64,000 nucleotides of DNA, from NCBI GenBank assembly GCA_029891385.1, contig CM057233.1, positions 36,253,540 through 36,317,539 of the forward strand, given 5' to 3'. The translations under genes were made by a program, and so were the position numbers. Positions 35,984 through 47,542 of this stretch are shown here, in pieces. The DNA is from Erythroxylum novogranatense. Its lineage: Eukaryota; Streptophyta; Magnoliopsida; Malpighiales; Erythroxylaceae. Numbering within the stretch: the first letter of the stretch is position 1; each line of letters opens with the position of its first letter. The notes beneath the pieces are model-generated. The model worked only from the letters and a program-made list of their open reading frames with translations, had not been told where the DNA came from and ran no database searches.

Positions 35984-36825
35984 CCCCAAGGTGTAGAGCT
36001 CGGTCGAATATACCCCTTCTTCAACAACTCCTCCAACTGCTCCTTAAGCTCCTTTAATTCCACCGGAGCCATCCGGTAAGGCGGAACCGAAATCGACGCC
36101 GTACCTGGAAAGAGCTCAATTGGAAACTCAATTTCTCTAGCTGGCGGTAGTCTTGACAATTCCTCGAGAAAGACGTTCAAGAATTTCCTGACTACTGGAA
36201 TATCCTCCAGCTTCCCTCTATCTACTCTGGAATCTATCACATAGGCCAAAAATGCCTCACACCCTTTCCTCATCATCTTTTCTGCTGTCAATGCTGAAAC
36301 AATTCTGGGCGGACCTGCTTTTCTGTCCCCCGTAAACACCACTCTTCTTCCATCACCCAAATCAAATTCCACTGTCTTCTGCTTACAATCCAAATGGGCA
36401 TTGTACTTCTCCAACGTATCCATACCCAAAATCACATCTAATCCTCCCATCTTCAGTGGCATCAAATCTACCACCAACCATGCTCCACCAATACATAGCT
36501 CACAGTCTCTATACACTTGACTAATCACAATGTACTGGCCAATTGGAGTACTCACCATCAGCGGAGTATCCAAAGGGCTCACAATCCTATCACACACAGG
36601 TCTATTCGAAGAAACAAACGAGTGAGTAGAACCTGGATCAATCAAAACAAGCACATCATCAGTAAATAATCTAGTCATACCAGTGACAACATCTGGAGTG
36701 GCCTCTGCATCCTCCTGAGTCATTGCAAACACTCTAGCCGGTGCCTGCCCCCTCGATCTACTTGGAAGACCCACTCTCTTGGCTGCATCAGAACTACCCA
36801 CTTCTGTTGCAGTTCTTTGACCCAC
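35893..36825 (-). pseudogene. Chromovirus protease and RT N-terminus
   Basis: A 310-codon piece. The aspartic protease has [14 protein letters not shown] (DPG active site), then [20 protein letters not shown] (the LGMD flap-side motif). RT begins with [40 protein letters not shown] and [20 protein letters not shown] followed by [11 protein letters not shown]. It ends at the stop within the duplicated region. Confidence 0.88.
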
Positions 36826-36884
36826 AGTCTCTGGCCTCCTAGAAGCTTACATCTGAGATCCCTCTCTCCTGGACGACTGAGGAC

Positions 36885-38007
36885 ACTCTCTGGCCCTGTG
36901 TCCCTTCTGTCCGCAATTGAAACATGCTCCCGTCAATCAGTAGCACTCTCCACCATGGAAATTACCGCAGTGCTCACACTTAGGGATGGATGACTTGTCC
37001 CCATCTCTCCTTCTACTGCCGCCCACCGTCGAGGCTTGGTGAGAAACAGTAGAAGCCCTCATCGGTCTCCGTCGACTGGCACCACTGCTCCTCTCCTCAG
37101 ACTGAACAGGGAAGCTCCTAGCACTCCTGTCTGGCATAGAAGTACTAATGCTACCTCCCCTCCTGGACTGCTCTCTGCCCTTTCTCTTCTTGTTCACTGC
37201 ACTCTTGATGTTCTCAATATTTTCCACCCTCAAAGCTACCTCAACCAGCTGCTGGAAATCACAGAAGTTCTGCACTATCACTTTTTCTCTGATGGCCAAG
37301 TGCAGACCCGACTCAAACCAGCGACATCTAGCAGCCTCACTCAGCATCAGATCTGAAGCATATCTCGCCAACTGCGTGAACCGGCGCTCATACTCACTGA
37401 TTGTCATCTCCCTCTGAGTCAAGCTGAGGAACTCCCTCTGCTTTTGCTGAATGTAAACCTCTGATAAATACTTCTTCTTAAAAGAAACCAAGAAATTCTG
37501 CCATGACAACCCCACGGGTCTCATCTGACTGCCTGGCACGGTCTCCCACTAATGCAGAGCATTTCCCTAAAGCAAACTTGCAGCATAGATGACTCTCTCG
37601 TCATCCTCACACTCCATCTGATCTAGCACCCTCTCGGTCTTCCTCAACCAAGTCTTAGCTTCGTCAGGATCTGATGTCCCAAAGAAATCGACTGCCCCAT
37701 ACTTTCTCAATCGGTCAAACGGTCTCCCCTTCTGAGCTGGGGTTGAAACAGAAGGCTGTGGCATCTGGCCCATAGCCTGAACAAATGCCTGGGTGAACGC
37801 CTGGAATAGCCTCAGATCAAGAGGAGGCACTTGCTCCTGCGGAACTAGCGACTCCTGAGTCTGTGACGGAATGGGCTCACTACCTAGCCCTACAGAAGCC
37901 TCAGCATTCCCTGGGGCTACTGACTCATCAGTCCTCTCCTCTCTAGTCGGAGAGTCAGGTGCAGCAGATCCTTGCATAACTCCTCGTGTCCTTCTACGAG
38001 GTGGCAT
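36885..38007 (-). pseudogene. Chromovirus gag with zinc knuckles
   Basis: It starts at 38007 (MPPRRRTRG), the usual plant chromovirus start, with an acidic Pro/Gln-rich N-terminus. The capsid region has KTWLRKTERVLDQMECEDDE at 37567-37640. After stops near 37550 and 37565 it resumes with FLVSFKKKYLSEVYIQQKQR, EYERRFTQLARYASDL and a basic Arg/Ser-rich tail. A partial knuckle CEHCGNFHGGEC is followed by a stop and then CFNCGQKGHRAREC, a CCHC knuckle, at about 36885-36925. At least three nonsense changes are present. Confidence 0.85.
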
Positions 38008-38157
38008 CGTACTCCTTCAAATGGAAACACTAAGGATTAGCTATATGGCAATCTACATGTATGCATGATATGCATGTCACTTAATCAATGCAACACATAA
38101 TCATAGATCACACAATTCATCCTAGTATACATTCTAAGCCGAGGACACTAAACCTAG
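38008..38157 (-). other. Leader between primer site and gag
   Basis: About 150 bp of untranslated leader of the chromovirus; no notable structure seen by eye. Confidence 0.6.
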
Positions 38158-38175
38158 GCGCTCTGATACCTAACA
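38158..38175 (-). promoter_or_regulatory. Primer-binding site of the chromovirus
   Basis: The minus strand reads TAGGTATCAGAGCGCC immediately downstream of the 5' LTR, complementary to initiator tRNA-Met (TGGTATCAGAGC). Confidence 0.88.
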
Positions 38176-39344
38176 TGTTAGGCCCGGGTCCCGGATCCCC
38201 ATTCCTGAGGCGGCCCCTCGGGTCGCGCCGGCGACGGGCGCCCCCTAACTTCGAACCCGATCTCAACATCCATACAAATACATAATTCGATTCACACATA
38301 TACACATTCATGCAATTCCTTACATGCTAATTCCGAACTTCCCTTCTTCATAGAAATTGTAGTCCTTGATCTCTAGTTCACAATGAATCCAAAATCACCT
38401 TATTTGGACATCTACACCAGAAGATATGCCCAAAAATATCAAAATTTTCACTTTCGGACAACAGGGGGCTCGCCGCGGAGAAGGGACGCTCGCCGTGGCG
38501 AACGAACAAGCTCGTCGCGGCGAAAGCCAGGCTTGCCACGGCGAGCAGAAATGTGTGCGTCGCGACGTGCTCACCTCACGCACGTCGCGACGTGCACATT
38601 TGTGTGCCGCGGTATGCACATCATATTGTGCGCGCGCGCGTACGCACCCCCCGTGGCGTCTCCATTTTTCTCCGCGACGCCATGGCGTGGTTTCTTCAAG
38701 ACGTCATGACGTGCGGGTCGGAGTAGCGACTCCGAACCCCATTTTTCTGCATTTTTTGATCTTCAATCCTTCCCTTTAGCAAATACAACACATCTAAACT
38801 TTAAATCATGACTTATACTACATTTCTAACCCAGCAGCAACTCAAAATCAGTCACAAATCCAACAACTCAAGGATTTCTAACCATTTTACCTTAAAACCC
38901 TAAAACCATCGATTCTCACACATTCAACCTATCCTTAGGTTTAATCCAACTAAAACAAGATTAAAAGGACGTAAACTTACCGGGTATTGCTCCAACACTG
39001 TCGAAAAATCTCTTGGATTGAAATCCCTCTTCTCTTCTCTTCTCCCTCTCCCACGACTCTTCTCCTTCTTCTTTCTTTTCTCCTTCTTTCTTCTAATTCT
39101 TACTCTTAACTCTAACTAGGATGGGTAAAGACCATTTTACCTCTCCTTCAAAGCCTTAACTTAATTCAACCTAAGCAATCTTCCCAAAATGCCCTCATAT
39201 ATTTTTATCCTTTTAATTCTCATTTAACCCCAATTAAACCTTAATTATTCCCTACTCCTCTTAATTTAATCAAACTAAGGCATAATCGCATAATTAACAC
39301 AATTCATACTTAATGACATCATAAAAAAAATTCGGGGTCCAACA
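38176..39344 (-). repeat. 5' LTR of the chromovirus, about 1 kb shorter than its partner
   Basis: 1,169 bp against 2,188 bp at 30799-32986. Sequence is collinear until CACATTCATGCAATT (about 38317), then jumps to CCTTACATGCTAATTCC, which corresponds to about 32022 in the 3' LTR. The GCACGTCGCGACGTGC cassette (38460-38740) is retained but longer and rearranged relative to the other LTR. The conserved block with ACGTGCACGTGA lies in the deleted part. Confidence 0.88.
38460..38740. repeat. Expanded palindrome cassette in the 5' LTR
   Basis: Between CTTTCGGACAACAGGGGGC and GGAGTAGCGACTCCGAACCC lie repeated CGCCGCGG/CGCCGTGGCGA units, GCACGTCGCGACGTGC at 38580-38595, a CGCGCGCGCGTACGC run near 38632 and GACGCCATGGCGTGG. 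It is about 65-70 bp longer than the equivalent at 32160-32375, although the two LTRs were identical when the element inserted. Confidence 0.75.
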
Positions 39345-40158
39345 TTCTTATTCCTTCACTTTAACCTACACCATACTATATTCTAACTTAATCTTAATTT
39401 CTCCATTTAATATGTCTAATTCCATCAATCTAAGCAATAAAATCCTCCAACCATTTACATTCTAATTAAACTCTAAACAAAAACAATTAATCAATCAAAA
39501 CCTCAAAAATAAATTTGAAATCATGCTTATTCAATAAAAATAAAAATTAAAAAAAATTCAGGGGCCAACAGTTCTGATGCAAGAATGTTCTGTATTGATT
39601 GATGAATCATATTCTGTTAGAAATAATGTTTGGATTACTCTGAATTATGAACAATTAAAGATTGTTATGATATGATTTGAATCTATATATATGAATGTTA
39701 GACGATTGTTAGAAACAACCACCATTATGCATTATGTTTAGTTTTTTCCCACTAAGCTATATGCTTAGCACGGTAGTTTTGCCTCCATGTAGGTTCTGAT
39801 AAAAAGGTTTAAAGATTGGGACAAAGACAATTGTAGTGGCCAAGAAGATTGTATTCTATTTTGAAAGATGTATATTTGAGTTTTTGAGTTGTATCTGACA
39901 ATATAAGACAGTTTGTATTTTGATTAAGGGTTTGTAATAATCTTATTAGGATGAATTATGTTTAAGGCATATATTTTGATAAGTTCATTATATATGATGT
40001 ACATTATAGTTTGTTTACAACAACATTTAATGATATGTAATATACGTTTGCTTGAGTTGTTGAAATGCATGTAAGGAATGTTTTGTATGTTTTGGATTGT
40101 TTCAGTTATGTTTTGTGTGACACTTGCATATCCTCCCAGGGGGTATATGGGTGTTACA

Positions 40159-41717
40159 TTATTTGGTATCAGATCATGGCTTAGGCGATTCTGGTTTGAA
40201 CAACACTTAACTATTGGTTATATGTGGATATAAGAGATGTGTATGGCCTAATGTGGTTTGTCCCACATTTAGGTTTTAGAGTTAAGTATGGAAAGATCTT
40301 ATGAGATTGATGAGAGTAATACTCCTACGCAATCTTGTCTGTTTATATTTGGAACCTCTGGGGTAAATCGAGATGAATGATGATCTATTAGAGTGTGAGA
40401 AAATAAAAGTTTGTTGATATCCTGATAGACGAGATACTATATGGTTCAATATATTGGACATAGAGTCAATGTATTTGTATTCATGGTTATATTAAAGAAT
40501 ATGAGATGAGTATTATGTTGTGGTTGTATACCTTTAAATTACTGTGGAAGTAAATATATTTTGAGGATTAGACAGAGAAAAGAATAGAGATGTAAGTAAA
40601 AGTGATGGGATTTAAAGTGTACAAGAAAAGTTGAAAGAAAACCAAAATTTCTATTACCTTGAGAGGTTGAACATGGAACCGGAATGGTTGCTTAGGTATC
40701 ATATTGAAAGTTTGTGATTTAGTATAAGGTCATAACATTTGGTTTGATATTAGAATTTCATGATGGTTACATATCTTATATTTCTGAATTGATTGAGAAC
40801 ATATGTAAATAAGATGAAGTAAATGATAGTGATATTTATGGAAGTCCTCAAGATTAATTTGATAAGTTATTATGAGTGTACATATGATAATGTGGTTGCT
40901 TTGGGGAATGATATTAAAGTGTACATAAGTATTAAATGCTTGGATATGATAGTAATTGAGGTCAAGGTATCATTTGCATAAGATATTAATTGGTGACCTT
41001 TTGAACATAAATCTTTAGATAAGATGCAATGATCTTGATGGTATATAGAACATTATGATTATGTGAGATATGATAGTAAATGATTTTATTGAAATAATAT
41101 GAATAGTTGAAGAGCAACGACAAACATAGTTAACTAATAAGGATTTCATGAATAGTACAGATAATTGAGAAAAGAAATCTCCTGTATGAGAACTTTCACT
41201 GAATTATATCATATAGATCAAATGTTATATTTCTAGGAATGAATGAGTATTGAATGAATCAGATGTGAATATTGGAGTTGGATAAGTATGAGACTTAGGC
41301 ATGAGAAGTTGGATATATTATGGAGACTGCGTGTACTTTGTTTGTTGTAAAGTATCTAAACTATGTTATTGGATTCTTAAATATGAGATGACATTATTGT
41401 TATTGTTAGAAGGACTTAGATCCACAAAGTATTCTGTGCTAGAATGTTCAGGGGGTACAAGTCAGATTCGATGTATGTGTATAACAGTTAGCAGACTAGT
41501 ATGATAACTTATTAGTTAGTTCTTCTTAAATATTTGGTTGAGTTGCATGATGTGTTTCATGATTTTATGTTGAGAAGATATTGGTCTGATGATATACATA
41601 TAATTCTTGTGCAAGAAATCCAAATAAAATCGAAATCAACTATAAGGGTTTAGTATCCTCAGTTGTTCTTATTAGGTATAAATTTCGAGGATGAAATTCT
41701 TTTAAGGGGGAGATAAT
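40159..41717 (+). pseudogene. Deleted interior of the old Gypsy element
   Basis: After the LTR end at 40158 a primer site TTGGTATCAGATCATGGC begins at about 40164. The interior has no long frame. Its last 170 bp (from about 41547) decode with frameshifts as HDVFHDFMLRR followed by an integrase tail and end NFEDEILLRG just before AAGGGGGAGA (polypurine tract, 41703-41713). So gag, protease, RT and most of integrase are gone. Confidence 0.75.
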
Positions 41718-44700
41718 TGTAAAGCTCCAAATTATACCTTAGTTGGAATGCTGCATGTTTATAAAAGTACATGTATGAAAGGTGCTAAAAATTGTGAGAT
41801 GATTGAGAATTGCATATGACTTGAATTTTGGTTTAATGGATCCTACTTAGCGAATTGGAATTAATTGATACCATTAGAAAATTGATGTGTTAAAATGTAC
41901 ATTTGGATAAGGCAAATGTCAAGTGGCAAGACAAGTTGGTACATGAAAATTGGATGACTAAGCCTATAAATTTAGTGACATTTGGCATAGCTAATGCATT
42001 GACATTTGGCATGCATAAATAAGGGACAAATAGTAGTATAATTGAATGACATTTAGTAGCATTGATTAAGTGACAAATGGCCTAAAAGGTGTATGACATT
42101 TGGTAGTTTAAAGGGAGGAAAAAGGTGATACATGCATTGGTGACACATGCTCCTCCAAGATTAGGAAACCTAAGAACTTAGGTGTTAAACTTGTGAGAAG
42201 TTTCTGCAGCCTTCATTGAAACATCTCCTCTGAAATCAGTCACCTCTCTTAACTCTGAATTTTGCTTCAATTTCAATTAGAATTCTTGCAAGATATTGCA
42301 TTAAGAGCTACCACAAGTTATCTTTTATGTTGCTGTCTTTTGGATGTTAAGATCATCCAACACCTACCTAAATTTCAGAAGTGTTTTGGTTACATGAAGG
42401 ACTGGTTTGGTTAGTTCTTTGAAGAAGGAATTTGAAGGTAATTAGGTAAGGGATTACTAACTTGATAGCATGTATTATTACAAGTTTTATGATAACTGAA
42501 TTGGCATGAAAAATGTGTTATCATGATGACAAATGAATGCTAGAAAAATGATACTTGTATGATAACTTCTGATTTGGTTTTGATGTGTGGAAGATATTGA
42601 TTTGTAAGTTACTTAATGAATGATTTTTGAATTGGTTTGGACATGAATTTGGTGAGGTATTGAAGCATGAATAAGGTAGAATTGAAGTGAAATTGATGGA
42701 CTTTGATGAAGGTGTGTCGAATAGAAGTAAAGAAGTAAAGTTTTGGAAACAAATTAGAGGCTGTGGGTGAGTGACCCTTCGATTCACTCATCCCATGATT
42801 GTGATATTTATAAGGCTTATTCCTACAGTCATGGGAAGATTTAGAAAATTTCTGGACTATATAAGGTTAAGGTATTTAATAGTGGTTTAAATGGATTTAA
42901 TTGAGCTTGAATATGAACCTAGTTTGATGTAGAATAGTTTAATTAAAGGTTGAATAAGATTTGGATTTTTAATTGAAGTAATAACTTAAGGAAGGTGTTA
43001 TTAGATAACAAAGTATCAAATTTTGGAACTTATAAGTTATTAAAGGAATGAAGTATACTTATGAACACAACTGTGTTTCAAATGATAAAAGTGAGGTGTT
43101 AGTTATGAAAGTTTGATAGTTGGGAACTTAGGTGAGTACATGTAAAGTGTAATTCCTTAATATATTAATTGATGCATTATTAATGCTTAAGTTTATAAGG
43201 CATGAAAAGTTTGAGTGAGAATGAATGGGTTCAATTTAAGCGTAAGGAAATGAATTCATACTTATGCATTATTTCACTGTTATGTGATTCTGATATTGTG
43301 ATAATTCCAGACCATCAATTGTCCGAGGAGTTTGTGTTGGACCCCGAATTTTTAGTAGAAATTAGAATGGCTTAGATATTTGAGTAGATTTGTATGGGTT
43401 ATGAGAGTAAAGTGAATGAGTTGATTGAAATGGAAGTTAAAAATCAAGAAATAAAGAGAAAAAGTGTGAAAATATGAAGAATTGTGAAAGTTTGACCTTT
43501 TTGGAGATAAAAGTTGAATTTTTGATTTAGGCCAAATTTGAGAAAATGATCTTCATGAAACTTGTAGCTTATATTGGGAGCCTTCCGTAGCCATAAAGTT
43601 TGATATTTTTCGATATCGGGAGTGAAAGTTATGATTTTTCGAAGTTATGTGTATTTTGTTTTAGTTTTGAAAATGCTCTAAGTGTAGGATTGTGTATGTT
43701 GTGGTTTGAGGCCAAGCACCGTATTGATGTGGTTTGAATTGGAGAAAGTGGCCTTAATGAAAATTGTAGCTTATATTCCCAACTTTTATCGCCATAAAGT
43801 ATGCAATTTTTGGATATGGAAATTGGAAGATATGAAATTTGGAAGTTTGGTTGTGGTATAGGATGACAAATTACAAGGCAGAATCTTTGAGTGAAAAATT
43901 GACCTAGTTAGAGATTGAAATTGTCTTTAAGTGCTTTATGAAAGTTTTAGATTATGTCTTGATCTTTCCATTGATGCAAAGTATGCAAATTTTGGGCTAT
44001 GAAATAGGAAGTTATGATTTTTACAAGTTGTTGTTACTATTTTGGGATGACAAGTAGAGGCAATATTTTTGACGGAGTTTTTGACCCCTTTAAAGATAGA
44101 ATTGGCTTTTAAGTCCTTCATAGAAATTGTATATCTTGCTTTTATCTTTCCATAGACACCAAGTTTGTGAAATTTGGAGTTCTGGGTCAAAAGTTATGAT
44201 GTTTACAAGTTTTGGTACTGTTTATGAGGAGCTTGTCGATTGGTCATCTTCGAGTAAACTTTTGACCCCTTTAGAGACCAAACTTGCTTTTGAGTCCTTA
44301 TTGAAAATGGTAGATCTGTCGTTTATCTTTCAAACGGTACCAAGTTTGTAAAATTTAGAGTTCTGGGTCAAAAGATATGAAGGGTAGAATTTAGGAGGTC
44401 GGAATCACGTGGCTGACCGCTCAGTCGCTTAGCCGCTCAGTACGAGTTTATGAATTATGACATCAATTTTAAGGGTTATGCTAATTATGATGTTGAATTT
44501 GGATGATTATGGCTTAGGGAATTTTATATCGGAGGAAAGAAGAAAGGCTTTGGAGAATTGAAGCATTGGGCAAGCTTCAAGCACGGAATTGAGGTGAGTT
44601 TCATGTTTATAATTGAATAATGAGCCACTAAAGTTTTCCAAATCAAGAGAACTAAATGATTTCAAATTCTTCATATATTGCTTTTAAATGATTTAAAGAA

Positions 44701-47542
44701 TTTGCTTATGTGTGTATATGCTTAATTGATTGAGAACTTGATATGTGAATTTGTGTGATATTGTGATTATTGAAAATGCATTGCGATTTGCGAATTATGC
44801 TCAAGTTATGCCATTAAAACATGTTATGGCATTTTTGTATGAATGGAAAAGATAGAAAAGCTTGAAAGTATGAAAGCATTCGAATAAATTGATTGAGCAT
44901 GAAATGACTACGTGCTTTTGTTTGGGCGGGAGAGAACCTGTTTCGTTAATCACGTGCACGATGACCCATAGCCTTCTCCTAGCTGCCCGCTTGAGGCCAC
45001 GAGATCTTGAGAAATCAGACTCGTTTTGTTTACGGTGTAAACTATACCCGTTTCGTTTATAAAACTCTCGAGCCATTTGTTTATGCATTGCATCTTGGAA
45101 TTGTCAAATATGTTGCATAAATTGAGTGTTTTGTATTGATGATTAAATGAATATGCTTTGGGATGTGATGATATTTTTTTATTATAAGTTTTGAGTTTGA
45201 ATTGCGAATTTGACAGAGAATTTGGAAACGAAGCATTTTACGAAATTATCAAGATTTTTATATAACAAATGAACATTTCAACAGTTTTGGCTTATTGAAT
45301 TTGAAAATATGTGACATGGATTCAATTTGAACTTTACAATAGTTTTTGCTTGTTTTCGGTTATAAAACTGTTACCCACGAGCTATAAGCTCACCCCCTTC
45401 ATTCCCATCCACAGGTGATGAGAAGAAAATCGGGTGAAAGAAAGTGAAGGTTTCTGTTTGTTTGTATGTGTACATATGATGTGTTTTTAAGTTAGATTGT
45501 TGGAAGATAAGTCCTTAGACTTTTGTTGAGAATTTTGGAGTTGTATTATCTCGTGTATTTTGGATTTTAGTATTGACGTTGTATTATGGCTTGGAATACC
45601 ATTTATGTTTTGTAAGCATATTAATTCATGATGGTAATGAGTTATGAAATTGTGTATGGATATGGAATGTGATTTGCATACTAAATTGAGATGAGATGAA
45701 TATGAATGGTTTTGTATATAAATTGTGTACTGGTTGTGGTTTGGACTCCGGACGGGTGGTCCGATGAATTGTGTTGCTAGATTTGAGTTATTGAAGTGCA
45801 TTTTGTGTATGGCTTGATTTGTATTAGTCATGTGTGAGATGTTTAAAGAAAAATAAGATTTGGTAAAAAGAAGAATTATGAGAGATGTATGAATGTGAAG
45901 GATAAAATGATTTGAGGTTGTGGAATTGTTAAATTCCATTTAGATTTTGGTATTGTGTTGTATGATGGAAAAAGAAAGAAAGAAAAAAAAGTTATACCAG
46001 ATTTGATTGGTTTAGATTAGATGTCTTATGGTTTCCAACACGAATAGTTTTCTAAGATATACGTTTCGGATGTCGGAATGTGATTTTCAGTTTAATCGAA
46101 CCAATTGTTTACTTCCGCTTTGATTATTCGATTTTCTTTCGATTCGTGTTTGATTTTGCTTCAATTCGTTCGCTTTTGGATTTCGTCCATTCATTTGCTC
46201 TTGTTTTGTCCCAAGTTGGTTCTAAGATCCGTTTTGTCATTCGATTCGAATCTGCTTTCGCTTTTGCTTCTGCATGTTGTTATTCGATTACCTCTATGTT
46301 TTCGTTCCACCACTTCGTTTTCGTTTTCCGTTTTTCCGGTTGGGATCCGGTCTCAGATCGGGTCCCAACAGTTTGATAATTGGGATTGTATTGGAAGTGC
46401 TTTCTAATTGTGTGAATATACATTATGTGCAATGACTCAGTACATTTATTGATGCTTTAATGCACATGTTTGTATTTATAAGGCATGTTAAGTTTGATCA
46501 AATGAATAAGGTCATATGTTATGCATTGCATCATTTACATGAAACTATGAAATCTGAAATGGTATGTTTTAAAAGTGTTAAAGTCCTAGCAGTGGGTAAA
46601 TAGACATACCTAGAAGGGTCTACAGCTGCTCTTGTGACATTTCGATGTCTCCTGATATCAACACTACAACGTCCCCTGATTTAGAGACATTAGTCTCTTT
46701 TATTTCAGATACCAATCATGGTATCTTCTATTCTGGTTTCGCTACTCACTTCTATAAAAAGGATTAGTAATCTAACTTATTTTGTATTTTGATATATCTT
46801 CAATTTTGATAAAACAAGTTCTGTTCTGATAAGAGATAAGATCTGATTTGATACAAAACAAGTTCTATTATGATATAAGTCATATTTTGATATGAAAGGA
46901 TTATATGATGTTCAATTCTGATACTTGTACATTATGTTATGATATTTATGAGTTTTGTTTTGATGCAAGAATATTATGTATTGATTGATGAATCATATTA
47001 TGTTATGAGAAATAATGTTTGGATTACTCTGAATTATGAACAATTAAAGATTGTTATGATATGATTTGAATTTGTATATATGAATGTTAGATGACTGTTA
47101 GAAACAGTCGACATTATGCATTATGTTAGTTATTCCCTATTAAGTTATATGCATAGCACGGTAGTTTTCCCTCCGCATAGGTTCTGATAAGAAAGTTTAA
47201 AGACTGGGACAAAGACAACCACAGTGGCCAAGAAGAATGTCTTTTGTTTTAAAAGATGTATATTTGAGTTTTTGAGTCGCATCTGACAATATGAGATAAT
47301 TTGTATTTTGATTAATTGTAATAACCTTATTACAAGATGAATTATGTTTAAGGCATGTATTTTGATAAGTTCATTATATATGATGTACATTATGGTTTGT
47401 TAACAACAACATTTAATGATATGTAATGTATGTTTGCTTGAGTTGTTGAAATGCATGTAAGGAATGTTTAGTATGTTTTGGATTGTTTCAGTTCTGTTTT
47501 GTGTGACACTTGCATATTCTCCTAGGGGGTATGTGGGTGTTA
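41718..47542 (+). repeat. Right (3') LTR of the old Gypsy element, split by a solo LTR
   Basis: Starts TGTAAAGCTCC directly after the polypurine tract and ends GGGTGTTATA at about 47542, where the left copy has GGGTGTTACA. Interrupted at 43335-46370. A TATA-like CCTATAAATTTAG lies near 41964. Around 41977-42105 TGACATTTGG-like motifs recur about five times. Confidence 0.85.
43335..46370 (+). mobile_element. Solo LTR, 3,036 bp, with GTTTG target duplication
   Basis: Begins TGTTGGACCCCGAATTTTT and ends GGGTCCCAACA; GTTTG at 43330-43334 and 46371-46375. The uninterrupted sequence is seen in the left LTR near 27445. It is related to the chromovirus LTRs, with the same termini and the GCGGGC-type block on the opposite strand near 44945-45000. 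It has a GCTCAGTCGCTTAGCCGCTCAG cassette near 44415-44445 and a C/T-rich region at about 46115-46340. No internal genes. Confidence 0.87.

Larger units (their letters stand above)
30799..39344 (-). mobile_element. Chromovirus-type Gypsy element (Tekay/Del-like), 8.5 kb
   Basis: Complete at both ends: TGTTGGGCCCGGG at 30799, GGGGTCCAACA ending 39344, with TTCTT at 30794-30798 and 39345-39349. Minus-strand order is 5' LTR, primer site, gag, protease, RT, RNase H, integrase, chromodomain-like tail, purine tract, 3' LTR. RT before integrase is the Gypsy order. The C-terminal chromodomain-like region and DPGSTHSF protease fit the Tekay/Del clade (inference). At least six stops, a tandem duplication in RT and a large deletion in the 5' LTR make it defective. 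It sits inside the solo LTR at 28090. Confidence 0.92.
28090..39570 (-). mobile_element. Solo LTR (about 2.9 kb) itself split by a chromovirus
   Basis: Begins TGTTGGAATCC at 28090, ends GGGGCCAACA at 39570, with GTTCT duplicated at 28085-28089 and 39571-39575. Removing 30799-39344 and one TTCTT leaves about 2,930 bp with no primer site or polymerase. Read on the minus strand it starts TGTTGGCCCCTGAATTTTTT, like the LTRs of the chromoviruses here. It has a GCG-rich cassette at about 28560-28655 and the GCGGGTAGGCGGGAAAAGCC block at 29877. Confidence 0.85.
27270..40158 (+). repeat. Left (5') LTR of the old Gypsy element, split by insertion
   Basis: Truncated at its start; collinear with the right LTR from AAGTTTATAAGGCATGAAAA (27299, right copy 43190). 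It is interrupted at 28090-39570 and resumes with GATGCAAGAATGTTCTG to end GGGTGTTACA at 40158. Sequence such as TCCGAGGAGTTTGATAATT is intact here; in the right copy it is broken by another LTR, which proves that insertion. Confidence 0.85.
27270..47542 (+). mobile_element. Old Gypsy element hosting nested insertions
   Basis: Two copies of one LTR are recognised in pieces: left at 27270-28089 plus 39576-40158, and right at 41718-43334 plus 46376-47542. The interior is only 40159-41717 and has a primer site, a purine tract and the end of an integrase-like frame, so most of gag-pol is deleted. Without the three inserted elements the right LTR is about 2.8 kb. The left LTR lacks its first 1.45 kb. 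No outer target duplication was found. Confidence 0.8.
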
